From JAXMEQ01 sp046348225 (GTDB taxonomy: Bacteria; Pseudomonadota; Gammaproteobacteria; Burkholderiales; Burkholderiaceae_C), in assembly GCA_046348225.1 (NCBI GenBank), contig JAXMEQ010000004.1:124001-188000 (forward strand): a DNA stretch of 64,000 bases, read 5' to 3'. Position 1 is the first letter of the stretch. Every line of letters starts with the position of its first letter. Under the pieces are notes generated by a model, which saw nothing but the letters and a program-made list of their open reading frames with translations, was not told the DNA's origin and did no database searches. This document shows positions 41,711 through 49,643 of the stretch, piece after piece. The position numbers and the translations under genes were made by a program.

Positions 41711-41861
41711 TGACGGGGGGGTTCCTTGGGGCGGCGAATCTTAACAGCCGCCCGTGGCACCGCCGTGGCGGTGTGCAACAAAGCGTGAGCCGGGCATTAG
41801 CAGGCCTTGAACGGCAGCGCAACGGGCGCAGGTGTAACCTCCCGCAACCCTGTTGGTTCCC

Positions 41862-43016
41862 ATGCCCATTTACCTTTTTTCCGCGCTGTTGCACCTGTAT
41901 GTGGGCTGGCGCCTGTTGCCCGCGCTGGGCCCGGTGGCTCAGGGGCTGTTGTTGCTGGTGCTGGTGGCTTCTACCGTGCTGGTGCCGCTGGGGCTGCTGG
42001 CGCGGCGCCATGTGCGCGGGCCGGCCGCCGACCGGCTGGCGCTGGTGGGGCTGCTGTTCATGGGACTGTTCTCCAGCCTGTTTGTGCTGACGGTGCTGCG
42101 CGACGTGCTGTTGCTGCTGGCTGTGGTGGTGTTTGCCTGGCGCCCGGCGGCGCTGCCGGTGGCCGCGCTGCGCGACGGCTCGGCACTGGCGGTGCCGCTG
42201 CTGGCGCTGGCGGCCACCGCTCTCGGCTTCTGGAATGCGCGGCGCACCGCGGCCGTGAAGCATGTGGACGTGCCGATCGCCAACCTGCCGGCCGCGCTGC
42301 ACGGCTTCACCGTGGCGCAGATCACCGACGTGCATGTGGGCCCGACCATCAAGCGCGGCTACCTGCAGGCCATCGTGACGCGGGTGAACGCGCTGGAGGC
42401 GGACATGGTGGCCATCACCGGCGACCTGGTGGACGGCCGCGTGCCCGAGCTGGCCGCGCATGTGGCGCCGCTGGCACAGCTGCAGTCGCGCCACGGCAGC
42501 TACTTTGTGACGGGCAACCACGAGTATTACTCGGGCGCCCAGGCCTGGGTGACCGAGCTGCGCCGGCTGGGTCTGCGGGTGCTGATGAACGAGCATGTGG
42601 TGCTGCACCACCCGCATGGCAGCGCCCATGCGCCGGGCAGCACGCCGGTGGTGGTGGGCGGTGTGGCCGACTGGAGCGCCCACCACTTTGACCCCACGCA
42701 CAAGAGCGACCCGCACGCGGCCATCAAGGGCGCGCCTCCGCATGCGGCCGTGCGCCTGCTGCTGGCGCACCAGCCGCGCAGCGCGCCGGCCGCGGCCGAG
42801 GGGGGGTTTGACGTGCAGCTGTCGGGCCACACGCATGGCGGGCAGTTCTGGCCCTGGAACCTTTTTGTACGGCTGCAGCAGCCCTACACCGCCGGGCTGC
42901 ACCGCCTGCGTGGCCTGTGGGTGTACACCAGCCGCGGCACCGGCTACTGGGGCCCGCCCAAGCGCTTTGGCGCGCCGTCGGAAATCACCCTGTTGCGTCT
43001 GGTAACGGCGGCCTGA
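41862..43016 (+). CDS. Membrane-anchored metallophosphoesterase
   Basis: A 384-residue protein. Three to four N-terminal hydrophobic segments (residues 1-~125) lead to a phosphoesterase domain with ITDVHVGP (DxH), TGDLVDG (GD), GNHEYY (GNH), LLAHQPRS and SGHTHGGQF (GHxH), the full dinuclear metal set. It resembles YaeI-type lipid-linked phosphodiesterases, and the substrate is open. ATG 41862 was chosen; an in-frame TTG lies at 41853. Confidence 0.85.
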   Translation: MPIYLFSALLHLYVGWRLLPALGPVAQGLLLLVLVASTVLVPLGLLARRHVRGPAADRLALVGLLFMGLFSSLFVLTVLRDVLLLLAVVVFAWRPAALPVAALRDGSALAVPLLALAATALGFWNARRTAAVKHVDVPIANLPAALHGFTVAQITDVHVGPTIKRGYLQAIVTRVNALEADMVAITGDLVDGRVPELAAHVAPLAQLQSRHGSYFVTGNHEYYSGAQAWVTELRRLGLRVLMNEHVVLHHPHGSAHAPGSTPVVVGGVADWSAHHFDPTHKSDPHAAIKGAPPHAAVRLLLAHQPRSAPAAAEGGFDVQLSGHTHGGQFWPWNLFVRLQQPYTAGLHRLRGLWVYTSRGTGYWGPPKRFGAPSEITLLRLVTAA

Positions 43017-43138
43017 CGGGCAGGCGCCTCGTCCTACGCCCTGCGGCGCGGCTGTCCGTCACGCTGCGGTGCCGCCCAAACGTACTGTGAAGGTGCGAGC
43101 CCGATTTGCTGGCTCCACTGTCTTCAAGAGGAAACCTT

Positions 43139-43588
43139 ATGACCAAGACTTCTGCTTCTTTCCTGCTGGCCGGCCTGATGGCCGTGGCCGGTTTTGCCAA
43201 CGCCCAGAACACCGGTGCTGCCGCCACCAACAGCTCCCCCGCCAAGGCCGGCGAGGCCAGCACCATGACGCAGGGCGTGCCGAACGCACCGGCCGCCGTG
43301 GGTGAAAAGACCCGTGCCGAGGTGAAGGCCGAGGCCACCGCCGCCAACAAGGCCGGCACCACCGCCAAGGGCACCACAGGTACCAGCGATGCCAAGGGCA
43401 TGCCGGTGGGCCGCGAACCCAAGGCCACCGATGGCAAGACCCGCGCCCAGCTCAAGGCGGAGCGCGACATGAAGAAGGCCCAGAAAAAGGCCGACAAGAA
43501 CGCCGCGATGATGAGCAATTCGGGCACGTCCACCAATGTGCCGGCCGGCAACCCGTCGCCCGCCATGGGCCAGGGCACGGCCAAGTAA
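43139..43588 (+). CDS. Exported low-complexity Ala/Lys-rich protein, unknown function
   Basis: A 149-residue protein. A signal peptide (MTKTSASFLLAGLMAVAGFANAQ) is followed by a disordered, lysine/alanine-rich body with KTRAEVKAEATAANKAG and the similar KTRAQLKAERDMKKAQKKA. No fold is recognised. Such proteins are common in Burkholderiales periplasms. AAGAGGAAACC precedes ATG 43139. Confidence 0.72.
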   Translation: MTKTSASFLLAGLMAVAGFANAQNTGAAATNSSPAKAGEASTMTQGVPNAPAAVGEKTRAEVKAEATAANKAGTTAKGTTGTSDAKGMPVGREPKATDGKTRAQLKAERDMKKAQKKADKNAAMMSNSGTSTNVPAGNPSPAMGQGTAK

Positions 43589-43615
43589 GCACGCACCCGG
43601 CGGGTCAGCGCCGGT

Positions 43616-43837
43616 TCATCGCTCCAGCACCCACTGGATGATGAACTTGGCCGCGAAGCCCACCATGCCGAAGGCCAGGCCGAGGAACAGCACAAACGTG
43701 CCGAAGCGGCCGGCCTTCGACTCCCAGGCCAGCTGGCCGATGATGAACAGCATGTAGAGCATGAAGGCCGCGACGCCAAACGTCAGGCCGAACTGCGCGA
43801 TCTGCGCCTCGGTGAAGCCGAGGATCGTGGCGTCCAT
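43616..43837 (-). CDS. DUF2788-family small membrane protein
   Basis: A 73-residue protein with two hydrophobic helices: GLTFGVAAFMLYMLFIIGQLAWESKAG and FVLFLGLAFGMVGFAAKFIIQWV. Function is unknown. The start at ATG 43837 overlaps the preceding stop as TAATG. Confidence 0.8.
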   Translation of the reverse strand: MDATILGFTEAQIAQFGLTFGVAAFMLYMLFIIGQLAWESKAGRFGTFVLFLGLAFGMVGFAAKFIIQWVLER

Positions 43838-44649
43838 TACGCGTCCTTGCGCGGGGGCAGCGCAGAGGCGTCGACCGTATCGCGGTAGGCGTGCCAGCTG
43901 GCGTGGCCCAGCAGCGGCACCACCACCACCAGACCCAGCAGCACCGAGGCCAGCCCGAGCAGGGTGAAGCCCATCACCAGGCCGGCCCACAACGCCAGCG
44001 GCACCGGGTTGGCCAGCACCGCGCGCCAGCTGGTGAGCACCGCGTCCAGCACGCCAATGCGGCGGTCCAGCAGCAGCGGCAGCGTGATCACACTGGACGC
44101 GAACACCGGCGCGGCCAGCACGCCGCCCAGCGCAAGCCAGAGTTCAAACACCCGGTTGTCGCGCGCCATGACGACCACGCGCATGAAGTCCATGGGCGTT
44201 TGCACCGGCTGTGGCGCCAGCAGCGTGATGAGCGAGGCCGAGGTCAGCACCCAGCCGGTGCCGGCCAGCGCCAGCAGCACGCCGAACTTGACCAGGCGCC
44301 AGTCGTGCCGGGGCTGGCCGCGCCAGCTCAGCCAGGTGCGCAGCACCAGTGCAAAGCCCACCGCTTCACCGCGCTCCAGCGCGCGGCTCACGGCGTACAG
44401 GCCTACCGCCAGCACGGGCGCCACCAGCAAAAAGCCCGAGAACGCCCCGGCCAGCAGCCAGAAGCGGTGGTGTGCCACCGCCAGCAGCAGCCCGCCAAAG
44501 GCCGCCAGCAGCGCGCCGTGGGCCAGCCCGACCAGCGGGGCGCGCTCGATGTCGCGCCAGGCCAGCGCCAGCCATTGCAGACCCTGGTCGGGCGCGAGTG
44601 TGCGGATGACGGGTTGGGGGCGGGGAGCGTGCGTGCTGTGGTCAGGCAT
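43837..44649 (-). CDS. DUF2189-family integral membrane protein
   Basis: A 270-residue protein with six hydrophobic segments and the family start RTLAPDQGLQWLALAWRDIERAP. Members often sit near cytochrome oxidase genes; none is here. It is the upstream partner of the DUF2788 gene (1-base overlap) and divergent from a wHTH gene. Confidence 0.82.
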   Translation of the reverse strand: MPDHSTHAPRPQPVIRTLAPDQGLQWLALAWRDIERAPLVGLAHGALLAAFGGLLLAVAHHRFWLLAGAFSGFLLVAPVLAVGLYAVSRALERGEAVGFALVLRTWLSWRGQPRHDWRLVKFGVLLALAGTGWVLTSASLITLLAPQPVQTPMDFMRVVVMARDNRVFELWLALGGVLAAPVFASSVITLPLLLDRRIGVLDAVLTSWRAVLANPVPLALWAGLVMGFTLLGLASVLLGLVVVVPLLGHASWHAYRDTVDASALPPRKDA

Positions 44650-44718
44650 GTGCGCGCGAGTGTAGGAGGCGCCCCGGCCATCCGGTTGATGCGGATCAAG
44701 CAGCGGCAGAATGGGCGC

Positions 44719-45501
44719 GTGCCTGTCCTTTCCGCCCTCTCTTCACCGCTGCCGCGCCCGCACGCGCGGCGCCTGCGCGAGATCTACCGCTCGGCCGGCT
44801 GGCCCTGTCTGGATGCCATTGAAGTGGAACTGCTGGCGGCGGGCCTGCTGGCGCGCGAAAGGGCGCGCGATGCCACGGGCGCGTGGCGCGACAGCCTGCG
44901 CGTGACGGACGCCGGCCTGGCGGCACTGGCCGTGGCGCTGCAGCGCAACCGTGCGGCCTTTGACGCGCATGAGTCGCTGGTGGCGCTGGTGGTGCGGCAA
45001 ATGCAGCGTGGCGGGCGCACCGCGTTCACCGGCCTGAGCCTGCGTGCGCCCGTGCCGGGCGATGCCGGTGCGCGGCGCTGGGTGGTGGCGCGGCCCGACG
45101 TGTTTTCCATCCGCAACACCACGGTGGCGGGCTACCTGGCCCCCACGGTGCACGAGGTGAAGGCGCGCCGGGCCGACCTGCTGGGTGAGCTGCGCGAGAC
45201 GCCGCGCAGCCAGGCCAAGCGCGCCGCCTACCTGGCGATGAGCAGCGAGTGCTGGTACGTGCTGGGGCGCGACAGCAAGGGCCGCGCGATTGGCGAAGCA
45301 CAGGAGATTCCCGAGGTCTTTGGCGTGATGCAGGCGGTGCAGGGCCCGGCGGGGGTGTGGCGGCTGGAAGTGGCGCGCCCGGCCCCGCGCCGGCCGATGC
45401 CGCACGAGGCCGGGCTGCCGTTTGCCGCCTGGCTGGCCCTGGCGCGCGCCGCGCCCCGGCCACTGGCCGAGGACGACGCGCAGGGCTTGCTGGGCGCTTA
45501 G
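44719..45501 (+). CDS. wHTH plus MmcB-like PD-(D/E)XK fold protein
   Basis: About 260 residues. The N-terminal ~80 residues look like a winged helix (RRLREIYRSAGWPCLDAIEVELLAAGLLARE). Further on, RPDVFSI (D127) and HEVKARRADLLGEL (E146-x-K148) look like a PD-(D/E)XK nuclease core similar to the MmcB DNA-repair family. A repair or defence role is inference. The start is uncertain: GTG 44719 fits the family N-terminus, ATG 44689 adds ten residues. Its 3' end overlaps the convergent Spy-like gene by 4 bp. Confidence 0.7.
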   Translation: MPVLSALSSPLPRPHARRLREIYRSAGWPCLDAIEVELLAAGLLARERARDATGAWRDSLRVTDAGLAALAVALQRNRAAFDAHESLVALVVRQMQRGGRTAFTGLSLRAPVPGDAGARRWVVARPDVFSIRNTTVAGYLAPTVHEVKARRADLLGELRETPRSQAKRAAYLAMSSECWYVLGRDSKGRAIGEAQEIPEVFGVMQAVQGPAGVWRLEVARPAPRRPMPHEAGLPFAAWLALARAAPRPLAEDDAQGLLGA

Positions 45502-45995
45502 CCCTTGTGGGGCATGCCGTGGTGGCCGCCGCGGCCCCAGCCCGCCGCGAAGCGGGCTGTCTCGGCGTCAAACACCTTCTTCTGGTCGGCGTTCAGGCTG
45601 TTGTAGAAGGCCTTGGTGGCGTCGGCGCGTTTGTCCATTTCGGCCTGGCGCTCGGCGCGCAGGGCACGCATCTTGTCGATGCGCTCGGGCGTGCTGAGCC
45701 TGGCGATTTCTTCGCGGCTCGGGTGCGCGGGGCGCGTGGCCGGCGGCTGCATGGTGGCCGTCCACGCGGTCCAGGCCGGCTCCTGCGCGGGTGTGATGGC
45801 GAGCTTGGCTTTGAGTTCAGCCTGGCGCTTGGCCATGTATTCCTTCATTTTGGCCGGGTCGCGCTTGCCCATGCGGTCGTGCATGGCGTGGCCACCGCCA
45901 GCGGCGGGTGCGGCCGGCGGCGTCTGGGCCATGGCAGCGGCGGCGATGGTGGTCAGCAGACCGGCAACAAAGAGGCGTTTGGGAGCGAATTGCAT
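45498..45995 (-). CDS. Spy/CpxP-like (LTXXQ) periplasmic protein
   Basis: A 165-residue protein. A signal peptide (residues 1-23) is followed by a mostly helical, charged body with LAITPAQEPAWTAWTATMQ, the LTXXQ-type site, and STPERIDKMRALRAERQAEMDKR with NADQKKVFD. The C-terminus is Gly/His-rich (GRGGHHGMPHKG). Family members are chaperones or metal-responsive. It may relate to envelope stress from nearby copper genes. Confidence 0.82.
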   Translation of the reverse strand: MQFAPKRLFVAGLLTTIAAAAMAQTPPAAPAAGGGHAMHDRMGKRDPAKMKEYMAKRQAELKAKLAITPAQEPAWTAWTATMQPPATRPAHPSREEIARLSTPERIDKMRALRAERQAEMDKRADATKAFYNSLNADQKKVFDAETARFAAGWGRGGHHGMPHKG

Positions 45996-46123
45996 GAGAG
46001 CTTCCTTTCAACAGAAGAAAGCCTGAGACCGGAACTTGGCATCAGGGTGAAGCCGAGTCTGGCCGCGCAATGTGTAGCCACCATGAGCGCAGCGTGATGC
46101 TGTGTAAAGAAGTTTGAGGCATG

Positions 46124-47011
46124 TCAAAAGCCGCCGGCGTTCTGGCGCCAGGCGCGTGGCGCGACGCCGTGGTGCGCAGCAAACACGCGCGACAGCGCGG
46201 TCGCGCTGCTGTAGCCGAGCGCCAAGGCCACCTGCTTGAGCGGCTCGCCGCGCGCCAGCCGCTGGCCGGCCAGCACCATGCGCCAGCGCGTGAGGTAGTC
46301 GCCGGGCGCCAGGCCCACGGTGCGCCGGAAGCTGGCCGCGAAGGCGCTGCGCGACATGCCGGCCGTGGCCGCCAGGCGCGGCAGGTCCCACAGCGCGCCG
46401 GGCTGCTGGTGGATGGCGTTGAGCGCACGCGCCAGCTGCGGGTGCGCCAGCCCGGCCAGCAGGCCTTCGGTGGGCCCGTCGGCGGGGGCATGGTCGATCA
46501 GCCAGCGCAGCAGTTGCACCAGCAGCGCTTCAAACAGGCGGTCGCACACCAGCTGGCGACCACAGGCCGGCCCAGGGGTGGCGGGCATGGCCTCGGCAAA
46601 CAGGGCCTCCACGGTGTGGGCCAGGCCCGGCATGTCGGCCAGCGGCACCAGGCATAGCGGCGGCAGGGCGGCGGCGACCGGATGTGCCGGGCCTGCTTCA
46701 AAGCGGACGGTGGCGCAGACCATGTGGGTGCTGCCGTCCAGGGGTGTCACGAAGCGGTGGGGTGCTGCGCACGGATAGAACAGCACGGCCGGCTGGTCCA
46801 GCTGCGCGGTGCCCAGCGGCGACGAGTCGCCATAGTGCAGGACCTGCACCGTCCCGGCCCGCAGCACATGCAGGTGGCCATATTCCGGGCCGTCGTAAAA
46901 GCTGGTGGTGCCGCACAGCGGGCCGCTGTGGAACATCTCGGCGCTGGCATGAAAGTGCCGCAACAGGCCGGACAACCGGTCGGGTGATGGGACATCCGTG
47001 GGCGGGGTCAT
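46124..47011 (-). CDS. AraC-family regulator with cupin_6 domain
   Basis: A 295-residue regulator. A Cupin_6-type N-terminus (GTTSFYDGPEYGHLHVLRAGTVQVLHYG) is followed by two HTH motifs (DLPRLAATAGMSRSAFAASFRRTVG; LKQVALALGYSSATALSRVFAAHHG). ATG 47011 was chosen over 47107 since the upstream part is highly basic and lies in the promoter area. It is divergent from the AhpD-like gene, which it likely controls; a redox or electrophile signal is plausible. Confidence 0.88.
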   Translation of the reverse strand: MTPPTDVPSPDRLSGLLRHFHASAEMFHSGPLCGTTSFYDGPEYGHLHVLRAGTVQVLHYGDSSPLGTAQLDQPAVLFYPCAAPHRFVTPLDGSTHMVCATVRFEAGPAHPVAAALPPLCLVPLADMPGLAHTVEALFAEAMPATPGPACGRQLVCDRLFEALLVQLLRWLIDHAPADGPTEGLLAGLAHPQLARALNAIHQQPGALWDLPRLAATAGMSRSAFAASFRRTVGLAPGDYLTRWRMVLAGQRLARGEPLKQVALALGYSSATALSRVFAAHHGVAPRAWRQNAGGF

Positions 47012-47130
47012 GGATGAATTGTATGTTTTTATGTACTTTATGCAACCAAAGGTACTGATTCTGCGGGCAAAGTCGGTTCTGCGCTTTCGGCGCTTTTGTC
47101 GACCCACCGATTCAACCCAAGGAGTTTTTC

Positions 47131-47685
47131 ATGCCCCGCATCCAACCCGTGAACGAAACCAACACCCCCGCTGCCTCGGCCCCGCTGCTGGCAGGCGTCA
47201 AGGCCCAGCTGGGCGTGGTGCCCGCCATGATGGCCACCTGGGCCCATGCACCGGCTGCGCTGAAGGCCTACACCGCCATGGCGGGCGCCCTGGCCAGCGG
47301 CGAGCTGTCGGCCGCCGAGCGTGAGCTGATCGCGCTGGCCGTGGCCGAGGCCAACCAGTGCGGCTACTGCCTGGCCGCCCACCATGTGCTGGGCCGCGGC
47401 GCGGGCCTCAGCGAGGCCGGCATGGCGGCCGCCCGTGACGGCCGGGGCACGACCGTCCGCGACGCGGCGCTGGCCACGCTGGCCCAGCAGATCGTGTGGC
47501 AGCGCGGCCTGATCAGCGACGCCGAATTCGCGGCTGCGCGCAGCGCGCTGGGCGAGGCCGCCGTACTGGAGGTGATTGCCGTGGTGGCGCTGAACATCTA
47601 CACCAACTACACCAACCACATCGCCCAGACGGCGGTGGACTTCCCGGAAGTGGCGCTGCGCGAGCCGCTGAAGCGGGTGGCGTAA
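47131..47685 (+). CDS. Carboxymuconolactone decarboxylase-family, AhpD-like alkylhydroperoxidase
   Basis: A 184-residue protein with the AhpD-like active site EANQCGYCLAAHH near residue 70 (E-x-x-C-x-x-C-x-x-x-H). It likely reduces peroxides or acts as a related redox enzyme. AAGGAG precedes ATG 47131. It is divergent from an AraC gene and convergent with a pirin gene. Confidence 0.88.
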   Translation: MPRIQPVNETNTPAASAPLLAGVKAQLGVVPAMMATWAHAPAALKAYTAMAGALASGELSAAERELIALAVAEANQCGYCLAAHHVLGRGAGLSEAGMAAARDGRGTTVRDAALATLAQQIVWQRGLISDAEFAAARSALGEAAVLEVIAVVALNIYTNYTNHIAQTAVDFPEVALREPLKRVA

Positions 47686-47700
47686 GGGCGCCCGGCGCGC

Positions 47701-48555
47701 TCAGGCCAGGCGGCCGTTCTGGAAGTCTTCCACCGCCTGGATGAGCTCGTCACGCGTGTTCATGACGAACGGGCCGTACTGCGCGATGGGCTCGCGCAGC
47801 GGCTGCCCGGCGATCAGCAGCGCCCGGGCGGCGGCGCTGGCCTGCAGCGTGACGCCGTCGCCCTCGTTGGCCAGGATGGCCATGCGCTGGCGTGCCACCG
47901 GGCTGCCGGCCACGCTCACCTCGCCGCGGTACACGTAGATGAACGCGTTGTGCGCCGCGGGCAGGGGCTGGCTGAAGCGGCCACCGGCGTCCGGAAAAAT
48001 CACGTCCAGGTACAGCGGCTGGGTGGCCTCGCGCTGCACGGCGCCGGCGGTGCCATGGCTGACGCCGGCGATCACCCGGACCCGCACGCCGTCGGGCGTG
48101 GTGTATTCAGGCACCTCGGGGCTCTGGATGTCGCGGTACCAGGGCGGGCACATCTTGTCCTTGCCCGGCAAGTTCAGCCAGAGCTGGAAGCCCTCCATCA
48201 CGCCGTCGTTCTGCTCGGGCATTTCGCTGTGGATCACGCCGCGCCCGGCGGTCATCCACTGCACGCCGCCGTCGGTGATCAGGCCTTCGTGGCCGGCGCT
48301 GTCCTTGTGCCGCATGTTGCCGGTGAGCATGTAGCTCACGGTCTCGAAGCCGCGGTGCGGGTGGCTGGGAAAGCCGGCGCCGTAGTCGTTGGGGTCGTCA
48401 CTGGCAAAGTTGTCCAGCATGAGGAACGGGTCCAGCCGCTGCTGCAGGTCGTGCGTGAGCACCCGCGTGAGCTTGACGCCCGCGCCGTCCTGGGTGGGCT
48501 GGCCGGTGACAAGCCGCTCCGCGCGGCGGGGTTGGGTGACGGTAGAGGTGTCCAT
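47701..48555 (-). CDS. Pirin-family protein
   Basis: A 284-residue bicupin. The metal site segment is FPSHPHRGFETVSYMLTG near residue 62 with GGVQWMTAGRGVIHSEMP near 96. Pirins bind iron and some act as quercetin dioxygenases or redox-linked co-regulators. ATG 48555 gives the usual N-terminus. Confidence 0.9.
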   Translation of the reverse strand: MDTSTVTQPRRAERLVTGQPTQDGAGVKLTRVLTHDLQQRLDPFLMLDNFASDDPNDYGAGFPSHPHRGFETVSYMLTGNMRHKDSAGHEGLITDGGVQWMTAGRGVIHSEMPEQNDGVMEGFQLWLNLPGKDKMCPPWYRDIQSPEVPEYTTPDGVRVRVIAGVSHGTAGAVQREATQPLYLDVIFPDAGGRFSQPLPAAHNAFIYVYRGEVSVAGSPVARQRMAILANEGDGVTLQASAAARALLIAGQPLREPIAQYGPFVMNTRDELIQAVEDFQNGRLA

Positions 48556-48601
48556 GCCCCGATTACAGCGCGGGCCGGGCAACCCTGCCGGCAAGCCGGT
48601 T

Positions 48602-48802
48602 TCAGGTGCCTTCGGGCTTGGTCTTGCAGGTGCTGATGCCCAGCATGGCGTAAGGCGGGCACCAGCCGATCAGGCCGGTGGCCATGGGGATCACGCCGAG
48701 CCATCCCCACCAGCCCACAGTGCCTGTGGCCGCCAGGCCAACGAGGACCAGACCGCCGACCACGCGGACGCCGCGCTCAATGTTGCCGATATTGGTTTTC
48801 AT
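48602..48802 (-). CDS. DUF2892/YgaP-type small membrane protein
   Basis: A 66-residue protein with two hydrophobic helices (VVGGLVLVGLAATGTV; WLGVIPMATGLIGWCPPYAMLG) and a CxxxxxxxxxxC pair (C48, C59). It belongs to the inner-membrane DUF2892 family. ATG 48802 follows GAAAGGAAACCCC. It sits between pirin and cueR; its role is unknown. Confidence 0.85.
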   Translation of the reverse strand: MKTNIGNIERGVRVVGGLVLVGLAATGTVGWWGWLGVIPMATGLIGWCPPYAMLGISTCKTKPEGT

Positions 48803-48869
48803 GGGGTTTCCTTTCGGTGAGAGCTCCACTCATTGGACCGCTGCCCGGCCCCGGCGTGCTTGATCTCCG

Positions 48870-49286
48870 TCAAGCATGCGCCTTGCCCGACAGGTCGTCA
48901 AGAATGGGGCAATCGGGCCGGTCGTCACCCTGGCAGCAGTGGATCAGGTGCGCCAGCGTGCGCTGCATCGCCTGCATCGCCTCGATGCGCTGGGCCAGCT
49001 CGTCGGCATGCCGCTGGGCGATGCGCTTGACGCCCGCGCTGCTGCGCCGGCGGTTCTGCCACAGGCTCACCAGCTCGGCGATTTCTTCCATGGAAAAGCC
49101 GAGTTCGCGCGAGCGCTTGATGAAGCGCAGGGTGTGGACTTCCGCCTCGCTGTACTGGCGGTAGCCGCTGTCGGTGCGGCCCACGCGCGGCAGCAGGCCC
49201 AGCGACTCGTAGTGCCGCACCATCTTGGCCGACACGCCCGACAGCCGCGCGGCTTCGCCAATGTTCACGGGGTAACCGGTGCCCAT
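48870..49286 (-). CDS. cueR: Copper-sensing MerR-family regulator CueR
   Basis: A 138-residue regulator. The MerR HTH is INIGEAARLSGVSAKMVRHYESLGLL-like at the N-terminus; the C-terminal metal loop CQGDDRPDC carries the two Cu(I)-binding cysteines. It binds 19-bp-spacer promoters and turns on copA and copZ. It starts 2 bp after copZ stops, so copZ-cueR is one transcript under its own control. Confidence 0.92.
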   Translation of the reverse strand: MGTGYPVNIGEAARLSGVSAKMVRHYESLGLLPRVGRTDSGYRQYSEAEVHTLRFIKRSRELGFSMEEIAELVSLWQNRRRSSAGVKRIAQRHADELAQRIEAMQAMQRTLAHLIHCCQGDDRPDCPILDDLSGKAHA

Positions 49287-49288
49287 CT

Positions 49289-49486
49289 TCAGGCGGTGAC
49301 CGCGTAGCCTTCTTCGGCGATGGCCCTGGCGATCGCTTCGTGCGGCTGGTCGGACTGCACGTCCACCTTGCCGGTGGTGCGGTCGATCTTCACCTCGGCG
49401 GCCGGGTCGACGGACTTGACGGCCTGGGTCACGGTGCGCTCGCAGTGGCCGCAGGTCATGCCCTGCACGTTGAAGGTCTGGTTCAT
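49289..49486 (-). CDS. copZ: Copper chaperone CopZ (HMA domain)
   Basis: A 65-residue heavy-metal-associated domain with MTCGHC near residues 9-14 and the typical VDPAAEVKIDRTTGKVDV stretch. It hands Cu(I) to CopA. ATG 49486 follows AAAGGACATCACC. It is first in copZ-cueR, divergent from copA. Confidence 0.93.
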   Translation of the reverse strand: MNQTFNVQGMTCGHCERTVTQAVKSVDPAAEVKIDRTTGKVDVQSDQPHEAIARAIAEEGYAVTA

Positions 49487-49523
49487 GGTGATGTCCTTTC
49501 GGGTCTGGTGGTTGAAGAACTGC

Positions 49524-49554
49524 ATGCTCAACCTTGCCACCATGGTAAGGTCAA
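49524..49554 (-). promoter_or_regulatory. CueR-type promoter of copZ
   Basis: On the minus strand TTGACC, a 19-bp spacer, then GAGCAT. The spacer holds the palindrome TTACC...GGTGGCAAGG with inverted halves. The overlong spacer is the mark of MerR-family control. Confidence 0.8.
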
Positions 49555-49605
49555 GCGGTCAGGCGACAAAACCCCATTTGCGGTGCGGTTGATCTGCGTC
49601 AAGGC

Positions 49606-49636
49606 TTGACCTTGCCATCATGGCAAGGTTCACAGT
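49606..49636 (+). promoter_or_regulatory. CueR-type promoter of copA
   Basis: TTGACC, a 19-bp spacer with CCTTGCC and GGCAAGG in a near-perfect palindrome, then CACAGT. Transcription should begin at 49641-49644, right at the copA ATG, suggesting a leaderless message. Confidence 0.85.
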
Positions 49637-49643
49637 CCACCCC

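Noticed and set aside
41711..41861. A small RNA or riboswitch in the gap between minC and the metallophosphoesterase
   Set aside because: I saw no stable, recognisable structure; the region is an ordinary divergent promoter gap.
43891..45501. A 536-codon plus-strand frame across the DUF2189 gene and the wHTH gene
   Set aside because: The first half is a shadow of the minus-strand DUF2189 gene. Only the last ~260 codons look like protein, so a start at 44719 was chosen.
49620..49643. The earlier copA start at 49620
   Set aside because: That ATG lies inside the CueR operator and upstream of the predicted transcription start.
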